A stretch of DNA of 64,000 nt from Bryopsis sp. KO-2023 (GCA_030272585.1 BSYQ01000002.1:3534001-3598000); one strand, 5' to 3'. Positions 22,882 through 33,039 are shown, counted from the stretch's first letter. Program-made: numbers and translations. Notes: generated by a model from the sequence alone, not told the origin.

Positions 22882-24827
22882 CCTTTTTTTGAATCGTCTT
22901 GAGTACAGACAGCGGGTCGCACTTTGGCTTTCTCCAGGAAAATCGTCTTGGCCAGCTTTGCTCCTTTCTTAAGCAAGATCGAACAACTGCGCTCATTTTC
23001 CACATCGAGGACAACAGGCTCTCCTTCCTTTGGTCCTGCAACCAATTGCGAATGTATCCGAAGCCCATGCTTATCTGCGTGAAGGTTTCGCGGCTCAACA
23101 GCCATAACCACATCCCCGTGAAGAAAACATCGAGCAGAGGAAACGACTTGTGTAGTTCGTCCAGGCCCCAAAAGGGTGTCGTTTCCTAAGGTCAATACAC
23201 ACTCGCCTGAGTCCGCTTGGGTCTCCTTTGGCTTTCCAGACGAGGGTGCCTTAGGTGCAGCTGAAAAACAAATGATTTCGTCATCTGTATTTTTGTCCAC
23301 AAGTCGATCAGTTCCAGGGTCGATAACAAAGCCCAGGAGCCCAATCGCTTCCTTGCCCAGGATGCTGCGCCCATGCCCTTCCAAGATAACGAACTTGATT
23401 TCAGCTCGGTTCTGCCCTACTTCGACGCTCACAGTCGTCGTCCCCAGGGACTGTACACTGTCCTGCGTAATGCCTTGAATCGAAATCGTCCCTGGTTGCA
23501 ATGGCAGACCAAACTTTCGCAGCGTTTTTTCGTAAAGGATACTGACCGCAGCCCCAGTATCGATCAAAAACTTGACCTGCTGCCCTTTGATAATTCCATT
23601 CACGTGCATGAGCCTCCTGGTTTGGCTACGAGTTTCGGAAGTACTGCCAACCCCCACATACACCTCCTCTTCGTCTGACTCCGAATTCATCCAAACAGTG
23701 TGCACGGTTTGCGTCTCTGTAGTGTCCACGTGCTTCACTGGCTTCCCTGACGAACCAGCCTTTCCAAACGGGGTTTTCCCTGGGGGCTGAAGCGAGGAGG
23801 GCCCATTTCCTTCGGCTTGTGCTGTGTGCACGATTTCCTTGATCCGATCCGCTAACCACGGGTTTCGCATCCCCTTTTGGATAGTACTCAAAAGCTCATT
23901 CATGCGCGATAACTGTAAAGGAAATGTAACCAAGCCCTTTCCATTAATGGGCAGTACCTCCACGCTTTCCTCGCCCTCCAACGCCCCACAGTAGTCGGCC
24001 GCATTCACTTTGCCCTCCCTGGGACCCACGCCGCCCAGAGCTTCCCAATCGCCAGCAAGGGCAGTCGCCCTTTCCAGCGTCGTGGGTTTCCTGGATTCGA
24101 CTTGAACGCGAATCTGGGGCTGTAAGCCAGCGATGTAGTGGCCGACTAACTCAGCATCATGCGCTTCTGGTATTCGCACAGCCAGCTTTCGAAATACTGC
24201 GTTGTACTCCTGTACGCTTCTGGTGCCTTGCGAACAACTGCGAATCAACCTTCGAACTCGAGTGTCATCATCCTTTCTCGCAAACTGATCTTTCATTTTC
24301 TCACGAAGCATATCAAAGTGCAGGTCCCGAATGTCAGAGCGTTCTAAGAGGACCCTGTACCAACTTTTCGCAAAGCCTCGCAACATTGTCCCAGCGTACC
24401 GCACCCGCGCGTGCTCCGAGCTCTCGCCAATCAAGTCCAAGTATTCGGTGATACTGAACCACCAGTCCGACCAACTCTCGTCCGCTTTCTCCCCTGTAAA
24501 GAAGTCTGGTACACCAAACTTTACTTTGGCGACCATGGGAAAACGCATTCCACTTCCGTTAGGGGTGTCGTGTCGCCGCCCTTCACGATTTCCTGGGCTA
24601 GGTACAGTAAACACCTCATCGTATTCACTTTCTTGCTGGGAGTTTACCCTTTCTGGCGGCGGCCTTAAGCCTTGCGATGCCTCCAACGCTGACATGCGTA
24701 CTTCAAGCTGAGAGAACTCTTCTCGCATACTTGTGCGAATAGCCTTTACGATTTCCGATTCCATGGCGGTTGTCTGCTCAGGTCGTGAGCCCTCTGCCAA
24801 TATTTCTCCTGCCTCAGGCTCGTTCAT
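22818..24827 (-). CDS. gag-pro: Gag-protease polyprotein
   Basis: The ATG at 24827 opens MNEPEAGEILAEGSRPEQ, and the frame runs 669 codons. Residues about 125-270 form a retrotransposon Gag capsid-like region (SDWWFSITEYLDLIGESS, LRGFAKSWYRVLLE). No CCHC zinc knuckle is visible. The aspartic protease sits at about residue 424 (FLIDTGAAVSILYEKTL, with the D-T-G triad), followed by a long extension with a second ILGKEAIGLLGF motif. It overlaps the pol frame by 64 nt. Confidence 0.8.
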   Translation of the reverse strand: MNEPEAGEILAEGSRPEQTTAMESEIVKAIRTSMREEFSQLEVRMSALEASQGLRPPPERVNSQQESEYDEVFTVPSPGNREGRRHDTPNGSGMRFPMVAKVKFGVPDFFTGEKADESWSDWWFSITEYLDLIGESSEHARVRYAGTMLRGFAKSWYRVLLERSDIRDLHFDMLREKMKDQFARKDDDTRVRRLIRSCSQGTRSVQEYNAVFRKLAVRIPEAHDAELVGHYIAGLQPQIRVQVESRKPTTLERATALAGDWEALGGVGPREGKVNAADYCGALEGEESVEVLPINGKGLVTFPLQLSRMNELLSTIQKGMRNPWLADRIKEIVHTAQAEGNGPSSLQPPGKTPFGKAGSSGKPVKHVDTTETQTVHTVWMNSESDEEEVYVGVGSTSETRSQTRRLMHVNGIIKGQQVKFLIDTGAAVSILYEKTLRKFGLPLQPGTISIQGITQDSVQSLGTTTVSVEVGQNRAEIKFVILEGHGRSILGKEAIGLLGFVIDPGTDRLVDKNTDDEIICFSAAPKAPSSGKPKETQADSGECVLTLGNDTLLGPGRTTQVVSSARCFLHGDVVMAVEPRNLHADKHGLRIHSQLVAGPKEGEPVVLDVENERSCSILLKKGAKLAKTIFLEKAKVRPAVCTQDDSKKGCLGASRPCIQETMVGRSTMV
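22884..22890 (-). promoter_or_regulatory. Candidate -1 frameshift slippery site
   Basis: In the gag frame the codons read TCA AAA AAA GGA, giving a heptamer A AAA AAA in the correct X XXY YYZ register. It lies just upstream of the pol ATG, within the overlap of the two frames. Slipping back one base enters the pol frame directly. Confidence 0.7.
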
Positions 24828-24828
24828 A

Positions 24829-24840
24829 GCTCCGAAACCA
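24829..24840 (-). promoter_or_regulatory. Primer-binding site of the gag-pol element
   Basis: TGGTTTCGGAGC (minus strand) resembles the initiator-tRNA-Met type TGGTATCAGAGC and is identical to the site in the Ty3 element at 57787-57798. The gag ATG follows only one base downstream, so there is almost no leader. Confidence 0.65.
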
Positions 24841-24841
24841 T

Positions 24842-25103
24842 ATAACAATAATCGTACTGGACTTGTTCCAGTTGGGTGAAACACACAAGAGACACACTTG
24901 GGCTTTGCCCTGAAGGGACTTACAAGAACTAATTGTATCGTTCCTTTCACAACGTTTTATCCTTCCCCTTTCCAAGTATTGCCTGTCCTCCAGAAAACCA
25001 CTGTATTGTACCAATACACCAAATCTTCCTGTACCGCCTGTGAACCCTCACAAAAGCCCACGTGGTTCACCATCTACCTCTTCCTCCTCTAACCTTTTCT
25101 ACA
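24842..25103 (-). repeat. 5' LTR of the gag-pol element
   Basis: The outer edge is fixed at 25103 because the empty site at left (about 2475) breaks exactly there. The LTR begins TGTAGAAAAGG on the minus strand. The inner edge is set by the primer-binding site at 24829-24840; the exact last base is uncertain, since no CA dinucleotide falls at the expected place. There is no partner LTR. Confidence 0.6.
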
Positions 25104-25784
25104 GGACTTCTGTGCATGTATTACTTTGACAATTATGGGTGGGGGTGTGAAAAACCATACAGAATCTAAGTTTCGTGAAAGGAGATCAAACCTTTTGATA
25201 ACCATTTCAACATGGAAGAGGTCAGCATGTAGCAAAAAAAAAAAACACCACCATCAAAAGGGGCTCCAGAAGAGTGAGAAAAAAAAGGATTAAATCAGGG
25301 GAGGGAACATTCCCAGAAATCAAAACAGGTTCAAGAAAGAAATACCTTAACACAAGGGCCTGCCTCTCCATAAGTGCGGAAAGAGCGAGAAAAAAAAAGT
25401 TGACGAAAATGGAAAAAACCTATGCTGAAATAAACCTGCTGTCTGCAGACAATCATTGTTTTGGGAGGTGAAACCTGTACAAAGGAGCTCCAAAACAATT
25501 TCTGGATTTTTTTTTCTGGCGCCCAGTGGTGGTTCCGTTAAGAATACCGTGATACGAAAGATCCTCGCCCTGTTTTGAAGGCACCTCTCCTCAGTCTTGC
25601 GCCAGTATTCATCCCGAAACACCGTGACAAATCGTCAAACCGTCGCGCACAGATGATATTGTCGTACTGCGGACGGGTGGAACAGAGTTCCACTTGGAGA
25701 TACGAGACGAGCGCACTCACGTGAGCAAAAAGCTTAGTAATGGTCTAAGGAAACTTCGTTGAAGTCGTTTCCTTGCACCGACTC
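25104..25784. other. Block A DNA upstream of the amidase gene
   Basis: 25104-25580 matches 1890-2475 in reverse complement. 25580-25784 has no counterpart at left. No gene seen. Confidence 0.5.
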
Positions 25785-26370
25785 GAGATAGTAGCGCCAC
25801 AGCGGCGCCTCAGCCGAATTCGATCCGCATGGACTTCAGCGCTCTAAGCAGAGGGCAACGACAAGCGGAAAATGGAGGGGGGGGACCAAAGCGAGGAATT
25901 TCCGTACATTTTGACAGGTTCCGGAAGCTCCGAATCGGAACCCGATCGGAACGTGCGCACAAAATGGTACAGTGGGGGTCAAGCGCGGGCATACCTCCCA
26001 GCCGCTCCAAGTATGAATGTCATACGAGTGCCCATACACCCTCCATTCTCTGCGTCGCCAGCGGGACCTTTAAAGCCGTCATAACGCTCCTGCAACGACC
26101 ACGACAAGAAACAACCGCCCACTTCCCAGCACCACAGACTTTCTTTTCGATTTGTTTCTGCGTAGCTCTTCGTTCCCCATTCAGAAGCCTTGTTTTCGGC
26201 AGAGTTTTCTCCTTGTCCCGCCGAACTGCACACGACGAGAAGCGACATGTCGGCCAGGATGATGACCGCTCCAGCAACAGCGCTTCTTTTTTTACTGGCG
26301 TCTACCATCGTGGAAACGACGCGTCTAGCATCTCTCCCTCTTGTAAAATCAACGGAACAGCTTCGATCCG
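25785..26370 (+). repeat. Direct repeat 1: signal-peptide exon with upstream region
   Basis: About 590 bp matching 28400-28980 in the same orientation, from a GATAGTAGCGCCACAGCGG block through the signal-peptide exon to its GTGAGC donor. The pair brackets the amidase gene, so recombination between them would delete it. Confidence 0.75.
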
Positions 26371-27302
26371 GTGAGCAAACCGACAAAAGTGCTACGTTCA
26401 GTTCGGCGCCACGTAAAGATTGGTCCAAACTCGTGAGATGTTTCGCTTCGCCGAGTTTTGGAGGAGGCGGTGCACAGTGTCCTATTTACAATGAGTCTCA
26501 TCGCTATGATAGCCTTGACTCTCCTGCCTAACGCTAGCATTTCTGGTGTACAGGCGATCAAGTTTCTGAAAGCATGGAAAGACCCCAGCGACAGCTTTTG
26601 GTGAGTTGGATCCATCCACTTCAGGACCGAGGCGTTCAAACGCTAATTTGTTCGGCTGTGATCTTCGTTTCTTCGATTGCCCTGTGCTGGATCGCCCTCA
26701 AACTCCTGTTTTCTGTCGGACAGTCCGGTTTCTGACTCTTAACCCGATCTGCGAATTTTCAGGGGTCGAAGAAGCGTATCATGGTCGACGCAGGCCATGG
26801 CGGAAGAAAACCAGGAGCCGTGGCCAATGGTTTCGTAGAAAAAGAGCTTAATCTTAAAACAGCCGAACTGGTGCGAGAATATCTGGAAGCGAGAGACTTC
26901 ACGGTTTTGATGATACGTACCGACGACGAACACGTCGATGTCAAAGACAGGGCGAAAATGGCCAATGAGGAAGAAGTTGATCTGTTCGTCAGCATTCACT
27001 ACAACGCTGAAGTTCCTGAAGCGCACGGTTCCTTGGTGCTGGTGGACCCGTCGGTGGAGGAAGGCGACCTGGCTGAGGTGTGTGCTACCGCTGTGCTGAC
27101 GCAGCTGGGCGAGAAGACCAAAATCAAGACGGGGGAAGTGAGATCACAAGTCCTAGCTGTTCTTAAAAGAACCAGAATGGCTGCAATTTTGGTGGAAGCA
27201 GGGTTTCTCACCAGTCCTATCGACAGCGAGCTCCTCAGGGACGATGAGACGATTGACGCTATTGCTAAAGCCATTGCCGCGGGGGTCGACGAGTGTTTGT
27301 AA
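26247..27302 (+). CDS. Secreted N-acetylmuramoyl-L-alanine amidase (Amidase_3), three exons, 236 aa
   Basis: Exons 26247-26370, 26554-26600 and 26763-27302 join in phases 1 and 0. Residues 5-24 are a signal peptide (MMTAPATALLFLLAST). The catalytic domain starts at about residue 60 (MVDAGHGGRKPGAV). The zinc ligands and catalytic acid of the family are all present: H in AGHGG, E in VEKELNLK, H in VSIHYNA and E in LVEAGF. The enzyme would cleave the amide bond between muramic acid and the stem peptide of peptidoglycan. The domain is compact, about 175 aa, as in bacterial AmiC-type enzymes, without wall-binding repeats. Introns and the signal exon shared with neighbouring eukaryotic genes argue against contamination. 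The GTGAGC donor is preferred over GTAAAG at 26413, which also keeps phase, because it is conserved in all three exon copies. An antibacterial or digestive role is inference. Confidence 0.75.
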
Positions 27303-28399
27303 ACCCTTGAATCAACGTTTTGGTGGGCGGTGTGTCTATACGCTGACGCAGCACCAGTTTTGAATATTTGATGAAGGTTTTCGAGTGTGTTAGGATTGAT
27401 TTAAAGAACTGCATCCAGTACAAAGTGTGCAGCTGTTAGGCCGGTATTGCTGCCATCCATGGAGATGGTAACTAAATGCCGATAAATCGCTCGACGAAGT
27501 GAAGAAATGAGTGAGGTTAGCAAATCCCCTGTAGTCAATGGTGGCCTCATATATGTGAAAAAGTGTGATGTGGACAAGGGGGAAGTGTTTTTGTTGATAG
27601 TTTGGAATTCAGGTGGAGGCCTTTTTTTGGACGGCCATCTCAAGGTCGAGGGGGGTTGATTGAATTAGTTTTGATTGATTTTGTTTTGGATTGGACAGGC
27701 TGAGGGAGGAACTGTTAGACATTTCTTGAGATGGATCGATTTCATTTAGTGTTGAGATGAACTGTTGGCTTTTGCTTGTGATATATTGATTTAATTCGAT
27801 TTAGTTTTGGATTGGATTGGGTGAGGATGAATTGTTGGCTTTTTTTGAGGTGATTTCATTTAATTTTATCTCCAGTGATCATTATTTGACGTCAAATTTG
27901 TTTAACATTAGTCATCCAAGGTTGGATGCCATCGGATGCTTGATTGTCAAGATTGCACCAGTTATATCCAGCCCAGATTCTCTCCAGAGGGATATTGCGA
28001 TGTGTCACAAAAAATGTACAAGAAACCCTGTCAATGTAAACTACGCTGCTTAATCGAACCAACACTTGGTTTCGTTGGCAGAAAAGTATTTCACCGCTTT
28101 TGTGGGTCCCACAAAGCAAAAACCGCCACCTATCATCAATTCGACTGAATAGTTCTTCTTCTGCGAATCAGAGACAGGGTGACGCCTGAGCGGGCGTTAT
28201 GGGGATAAAGCCAGAAATGGGCGTGAGTAAAAAGAGTTTGCAAGAATAGATGTTTCATGCCAGGACTGTCGCAGGGTATCAAAACGTTTAGCTTTTCAAG
28301 AGAAAAATGGAAGAAGCTCGAGGAATCCATCCTCCATGTTCACAAATTTTTCCATAGTCTCGAGAAACTTTGCTGAACCTGTTTTCCTTCCACCGACCC
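27303..28399. other. Spacer between amidase gene and second signal exon
   Basis: No gene supported. At 27640-27860 a degenerate tandem repeat of roughly 90-110 bp occurs, rich in GATTTCATTTAGT- and GGATTGGA-type words. The spacer has no counterpart in the left arm. Confidence 0.4.
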
Positions 28400-28980
28400 A
28401 AGATAGTAGCGCCACAGCGGCGCCTCAGCCGAATTCGATCCGCATGTGCTTCAGCGCTCTGAGCAAAGGGCAACGACAATCGGAAAACGGAGGGAGGGGG
28501 ACCAAAACGAGGAATTTTCATACATTATGACGGGTTTTGGAAGTTCCGAATCGGCACCCGATCAGAACGTGCGCACAAAATGATACAGTGGGGGTCAAGC
28601 GCGGGCATACCTCCCAGCTGCTCCGAGTATGAATGTCTTACGAGTTGCCATACATTCTTCATTCTCCGCGTCGTTAGCGGGACCTTTGAAGCCGTCGTAA
28701 CGCTCCCGCAACGACCACGACAAGAAACAACCGCCCACTTCCCAGCCCCACAGACTCTTTTCGATTAGTTTCTGCGTAGCTCTTCGTTCCCCATTTACAA
28801 GCCTTGTTTTCGCCAGAGTTTTCTCCTCGTCCCGCCAAACTGCTCACGACTAGAGAAGCGACATGTCGGCCAGGATGATGGCCGCTCCAGCAACAGCGCT
28901 TCTTTTTTTAGTGGCGTCTACCATCGTGGAAACGACGCCAGCTCTCCCTTGTCTTAAATCGACGGAACAGCTTCGATCCG
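28400..28980 (+). repeat. Direct repeat 2: signal-peptide exon with upstream region
   Basis: Partner of 25785-26370. It carries the original ATG and the same GTGAGC donor; here the downstream exon encodes the amphipathic helix. Confidence 0.75.
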
Positions 28981-29350
28981 GTGAGCAAACCGACGCAAGC
29001 GCTACGCTCAGGTCGGCGCAAAATAAAGATTGAATGATTGGGGTCCTTGAAACGTCTTCATTTTTCTTTCTCGTGGTCCCAGCAAGAAGAAGGGAGCATT
29101 AGCCTTGATTTCGCTCCATCAGAGCTGCTGAATCTATGAGTCGAGTGTGTGTGGCATTCCATTTTTTGGTCCTATCGATATCTTCACGTTTTCTTTTTCA
29201 ACGTGTTTACTTGTGTCCACAGGAGGTTCCACGTCCTCCACGCGCCCTCACCGCGATTTCAGAAAACTACTCCAAAATGAGGTGAACAGAATCTTACCAG
29301 CATTGCTGCGTTTCCTTCGAATCATAACGAGACTCCTCCTCTCCATGTGA
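28863..29350 (+). CDS. Small secreted cationic amphipathic protein, right copy (81 aa)
   Basis: Exons 28863-28980 and 29223-29350 join in phase 1 and give 81 residues. Residues 5-25 are a signal peptide. A linker with one cysteine leads to a C-terminal region beginning DFRKLLQNEVNRI, in which about five net positive charges alternate with Leu/Ile/Val. The left copy at 1109-1580 has substitutions, but the frame, splice phases and helix pattern are kept, which suggests selection. It ends about 120 bp upstream of the ankyrin gene's ATG on the same strand. A membrane-active peptide is the simplest reading; a mitochondrial-type helix or a disordered secreted protein are alternatives. Confidence 0.6.
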
Positions 29351-29467
29351 CGTGCGTTCGCGCGTATGCGGACATCCTTCATTCACTTTGACGTTTTTGT
29401 CTTTCTACGAGATTTATCTTTTCTGTTTCGTGTATGAGTATGTGTTCGCTCGTTCCTGAAGGCTGAT

Positions 29468-30480
29468 ATGGATCTGGAGCTCGAGTCGGTATTAGAGGCC
29501 TCCCTGGAGGAGGTTGCTGGACCTCCATCCCCTTCTACTGTTTTATCAGCAGATGATCAAGAGGTATCCTCACCTTCCGTTCAAATGCTCTAGTTTCAAC
29601 GTCACTGGTGCGTTAAAAAATTACAGAAAAATATGCTGAGGCGTGTTTGGTTTCAAGGATGTTGATGAGATGCTCTTGGAGGCTGCCCGTGATGGAGATC
29701 TCGACCAAGTCAAGGTAATCCCACCATTTAAAACATCTTATTGCTAGTGGTACTTTGGTGGATAGAAGCGGCGGCTCTCCTTCGTGAATATCATACGTGA
29801 ATCGTACGTTGCGAACCGAAATCAGCACGAACTCACGAAATCATACCCTCTTTCAATATTTGCAGGTGTTTGTTAGCCGTGGGGCAAACTTGGAGTCTGA
29901 GGCTGGCAGCGACGCGGTCCTCGGTGCGGCCTGGAACGGCCACTCTGAAGTTGTGGAGTACTTGCTTCTAGCGGGTATATGCTCGATTTTGATTACTTTC
30001 CTGCCTTATTTCTTTCAAGATGTGATCTGGAGCAGTTGATGAGCAACTGAGGTCGCTTTTGTTTTGCGATTGCTAGGCGCCGACTCCGGTCCTTTAAATT
30101 TGTTGGGCACGGCTGCTATGAACGGCAGTGTTGTGGCTGTCAAAACTCTTCTTGGAGCAGGTGCGAAGCGAAAAATCCTCAAAGCGAAGAACATTTAGGC
30201 AACAACGAAATAAATGTGTGTTTTCTTCCTTGATATACCCTGTTTGCAGTCCAACGAGATATGAGATGCATGTTTGAACAAAGAACTTTTACTGACAAGT
30301 GAACGACCTCAAACAACCTCGTGTATTAAGCCAACCGTTGAGTGAGCGATCGTTTCGACAGGGCTTGATAAGAACGCGGAAGACTCGGAAGGGGAGACTG
30401 CGAAGGATGGTATTTGTACTTGTCCGTTCAATCCTTGTGATGAGGAAACCGAGAACGAGCTGCATGAGCTTCTCGACTGA
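29468..30480 (+). CDS. Ankyrin-repeat protein, right copy (154 aa, five exons)
   Basis: Exons 29468-29563, 29658-29714, 29866-29974, 30077-30160 and 30362-30480 join in phases 0, 0, 1, 1 to give 154 residues and a stop at 30478. It has an acidic N-terminus, then three ankyrin-type repeats (DEMLLEAARDGDLDQVK, AAWNGHSEVVEYLLLA, GTAAMNGSVVAVKTLL), then a C-terminal cap with three cysteines (GICTCPFNPCDEE) and an acidic end. Likely an intracellular binding protein; partner unknown. An alternative last exon at 30250 (after GTTTGCAG) would give a short different tail; a related sequence is present at left. Confidence 0.75.
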
Positions 30481-31293
30481 GCGTTTTCGACTTCCAAGTG
30501 TCAGTGAACGCAAGGCCTCCATCCTGGCCAAACGCCATGTGATCAACGCTGCCGCAATATTTTTCTCCTTAGGCCTGAGGAATACACATTTCGAGACTGT
30601 CTCGTAATCCCTGGATATTATTGAGAAATGTTATATGGGTTTTTTTGCTGACTTTGCTGTTTAAATTATGTTGCTTTTTGGCATTAGAATACAATGCCTT
30701 GGTATGGACTGTTTGAACAAATATTTCAACTCTTTTTTTTGTATTCTCAAGGGATGTTGCAAATATGATTGTGTATGACCAGCGATCATCGTTAAGCTGT
30801 GTGATTTCGCTGTCAGTTGCCCAAAATTGATGTGTTGAAAGCTTTTTGCCTCAGCAGTCAGAATTGACAGAACCGTTTTCTCTGGTCTATAGGACTGATC
30901 AGGAAAACTGCATTTGAGTGGTACATGTTGTTGAAACCCTTATGAATATTAGCTTTGTGAATTGCACTTAGCTCATGACGCAACAGAAAACCGCCGTAAC
31001 CTGGAAAAAAGTGGCTCGAAAAAAGTAATGACGACACCCAAAGGAAGAAAGCGTGTCCATGTGAATTTCCCTCCTCCCCCGAACAATGGTTTTCAGAATA
31101 AAGCACGAAATATCGTTATTTCCATGAACAACAAATCGGAAGGGCAACAGAATTGAAGTATGCATCTGAATCGAACCACTCTCTGTTCCTCCTCTGAGCA
31201 CCCCTGCTCCCTCGCACCATGGTCGATAGAAAAGCGCCTCAAATGAGGATGAAGGTTGTCCAGAATGAAGGATACTTGAGCACTGCAAAAGAT
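30481..31293. other. Intergenic, nothing identified
   Basis: 3' flank of the ankyrin gene. Frames on both strands lack support. Confidence 0.4.
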
Positions 31294-32243
31294 AAATTGA
31301 GCGGTCCCTCTGCCTGTCTGCCATTGGTGAATCCTGTGCTTTGCTCTGGTGCATTGTCCTCCCACCGAGGCAGGCGGCCAGTGATCGCTGCTCGGTTTCC
31401 CGCCTGGCGCTGTTCCCAACACGTTACCTATTCCACCACCCACTCTTCAGAGAAGGTGACAGAACAGACCTGCCCCTTGGAAAGGATGCACCATCAACGC
31501 GCACCACTGGACAAAGGACAGACACGTTCGATCCACGCTCAACAATCCCCTCTTGGGTGATAAGCAGGCGCTACCCTGCTCGACATTCTATTGTATCGGT
31601 TGAAGGCATGTCATTTCCAGGCTTTCAGGTGGAACTGGAGCGCAGACGACACAACCATTTGTCAGTTCTGCAAGGCTCCAGCACACTCTGCGTGGTGGAG
31701 AACGAGGTGCACAGGGTGGAACGTTGTTACAATAGAAAAATCACTTAGATCACAACGCTGGGGGGACTGGGGCCCTTAACGAAAGGAAAGCACGCCCACT
31801 GCTTGAGCTTCGCCGTTCCACCCTGTGCACCTCGTTCTCCACCACGCAGAGTGTGCTGGAGCCTTGCAGAACTGACAAATGGTTGTGTCGTCTGCGCTCC
31901 AGTTCCACCTGAAAGCCTGGAAATGACATGCCTTCAACCGATACAATAGAATGTCGAGCAGGGTAGCGCCTGCTTATCACCCAAGAGGGGATTGTTGAGC
32001 GTGGATCGAACGTGTCTGTCCTTTGTCCAGTGGTGCGCGTTGATGGTGCATCCTTTCCAAGGGGCAGGTCTGTTCTGTCACCTTCTCTGAAGAGTGGGTG
32101 GTGGAATAGGTAACGTGTTGGGAACAGCGCCAGGCGGGAAACCGAGCAGCGATCACTGGCCGCCTGCCTCGGTGGGAGGACAATGCACCAGAGCAAAGCA
32201 CAGGATTCACCAATGGCAGACAGGCAGAGGGACCGCTCAATTT
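31294..32243. repeat. Palindrome of two SINE-like repeats, 430-bp arms
   Basis: The arms 31294-31723 and 31814-32243 appear to be exact reverse complements around a 90-bp spacer. Each arm is a member of the repeat also found at 40757-41190 and, degenerate, at about 42600-42740. Open frames of 113-190 codons inside are by-products of the repeat. Read from the outer GGTGGTCGAATGGTTG-type segment, the single copy at 40.8 kb resembles a tRNA-like A box, so a SINE origin is possible. Confidence 0.8.
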
Positions 32244-32659
32244 TTTTGGTTGGGGAGGTACTCAAATTTTTTGTGCCACTAACCCATTTGGTATCTCGAA
32301 CAAAAGACAAACTTGTTGGCAAATTTGGGTGGGCACAAGTGGCCAGGCGTTAGACTCCACGCCTGATGGTCCCTTTTTACGCTTTTCAGCTGAGAAAACT
32401 GTGCGAAGCCGGGTATACATGGGGTTGGTTGTCAAAATGAATGTGAGGGTTCCATACTACCTTGAGTACATGGATTTGGTTCCGAACTCTGACCGGATCT
32501 AGTCTTAATCGTCGCTGACCTAGGGTATCGGCGGGAGTTCGATTCCTCCTCTCCACACTTTCATTTTCGAACGCAAGACAATTAATGTGAGCCTTCCATA
32601 ACTTTTGGCTGAACCAGGGACAACCTCCTGGCAACTCTCTTTTTGCTTTCGTTTGCAGC

Positions 32660-32683
32660 ATGGGTCCCAAGCTTGGGACCCAT
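32660..32683. repeat. 24-bp perfect palindrome
   Basis: The half-site ATGGGTCCCAAG is followed directly by its reverse complement, with no loop. It lies in the divergent patch of block C and is absent from the 63.9-kb copy. Confidence 0.8.
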
Positions 32684-33039
32684 CGCTTAAGCGAATTCAT
32701 TGCCCACTCTTAGAAGTATGCGAACAAGGGTTCGCTGGTGGGAAGAAGAACATCATTCCACGCGCGAAGAATCTGTTGGTTTGGTTGGGGGGTACCAGAA
32801 CGGTCCAGACATGACTGTGAGTAGACAATATCAACCACAGGTTGGCGCTCCAAAAAGTTGGAAAGGACGCCCCAAAGGGCCTTGGTCGTGTTCCGATGAA
32901 GCCGATTTCCTCCAACAGTGAGCCCCCCCTCGTCCACATAGAGCAGCAAAACGTTGGAGGGAAGCGATCGATTCAGAGCATTTCACTCGTGCGTTTCACC
33001 CGCCTCCACCTTCCTCGAAAGAACAGAACCAACGCCACA

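Larger units (their letters stand above)
20240..25103 (-). mobile_element. Ty3-like gag-pol retrotransposon, 3' end deleted
   Basis: Read on the minus strand the element has a 5' LTR (25103 to about 24842), a primer-binding site, a gag-protease frame (24827-22818) and a pol frame in the -1 phase (22881 down to about 20240). It stops inside the integrase core after PPYSHKSAG, before the third catalytic acid and any chromodomain. No 3' LTR follows. Comparison with block A at left shows that about 300 bp of flanking DNA was lost with the element's end. The same primer-binding sequence occurs in the Ty3 element at 51.5-58.0 kb. Confidence 0.85.
20165..30441. repeat. Block A, right arm of the inverted duplication
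   Basis: Reverse complement of 1-2835, expanded by the retroelement (20240-25103), the amidase gene and a second signal-exon copy. Ankyrin exons, amphipathic-peptide exons and flanks align throughout with moderate divergence, so this is older than block B. Confidence 0.8.

Noticed and set aside
26371-26413. Alternative donor GTAAAG at 26413 for the amidase first exon
   Set aside because: It keeps phase, but the GTGAGC donor at 26371 is conserved in all three signal-exon copies while GTAAAG is not.
26763-27302. Amidase as bacterial contamination
   Set aside because: It is linked on both sides to intron-bearing eukaryotic genes and its own signal exon is duplicated locally.
31750-32322. 190-codon frame on the minus strand
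   Set aside because: It lies in the dispersed repeat; the same translation appears on the other strand of the palindrome and is broken in the 40.8-kb copy.
32338-32545. tRNA-like arms (GTGGCCAGGCGTTAGAC and GCGGGAGTTCGATTCCTCC)
   Set aside because: The two halves are about 150 bp apart and no acceptor or anticodon stems pair; not called a tRNA gene.
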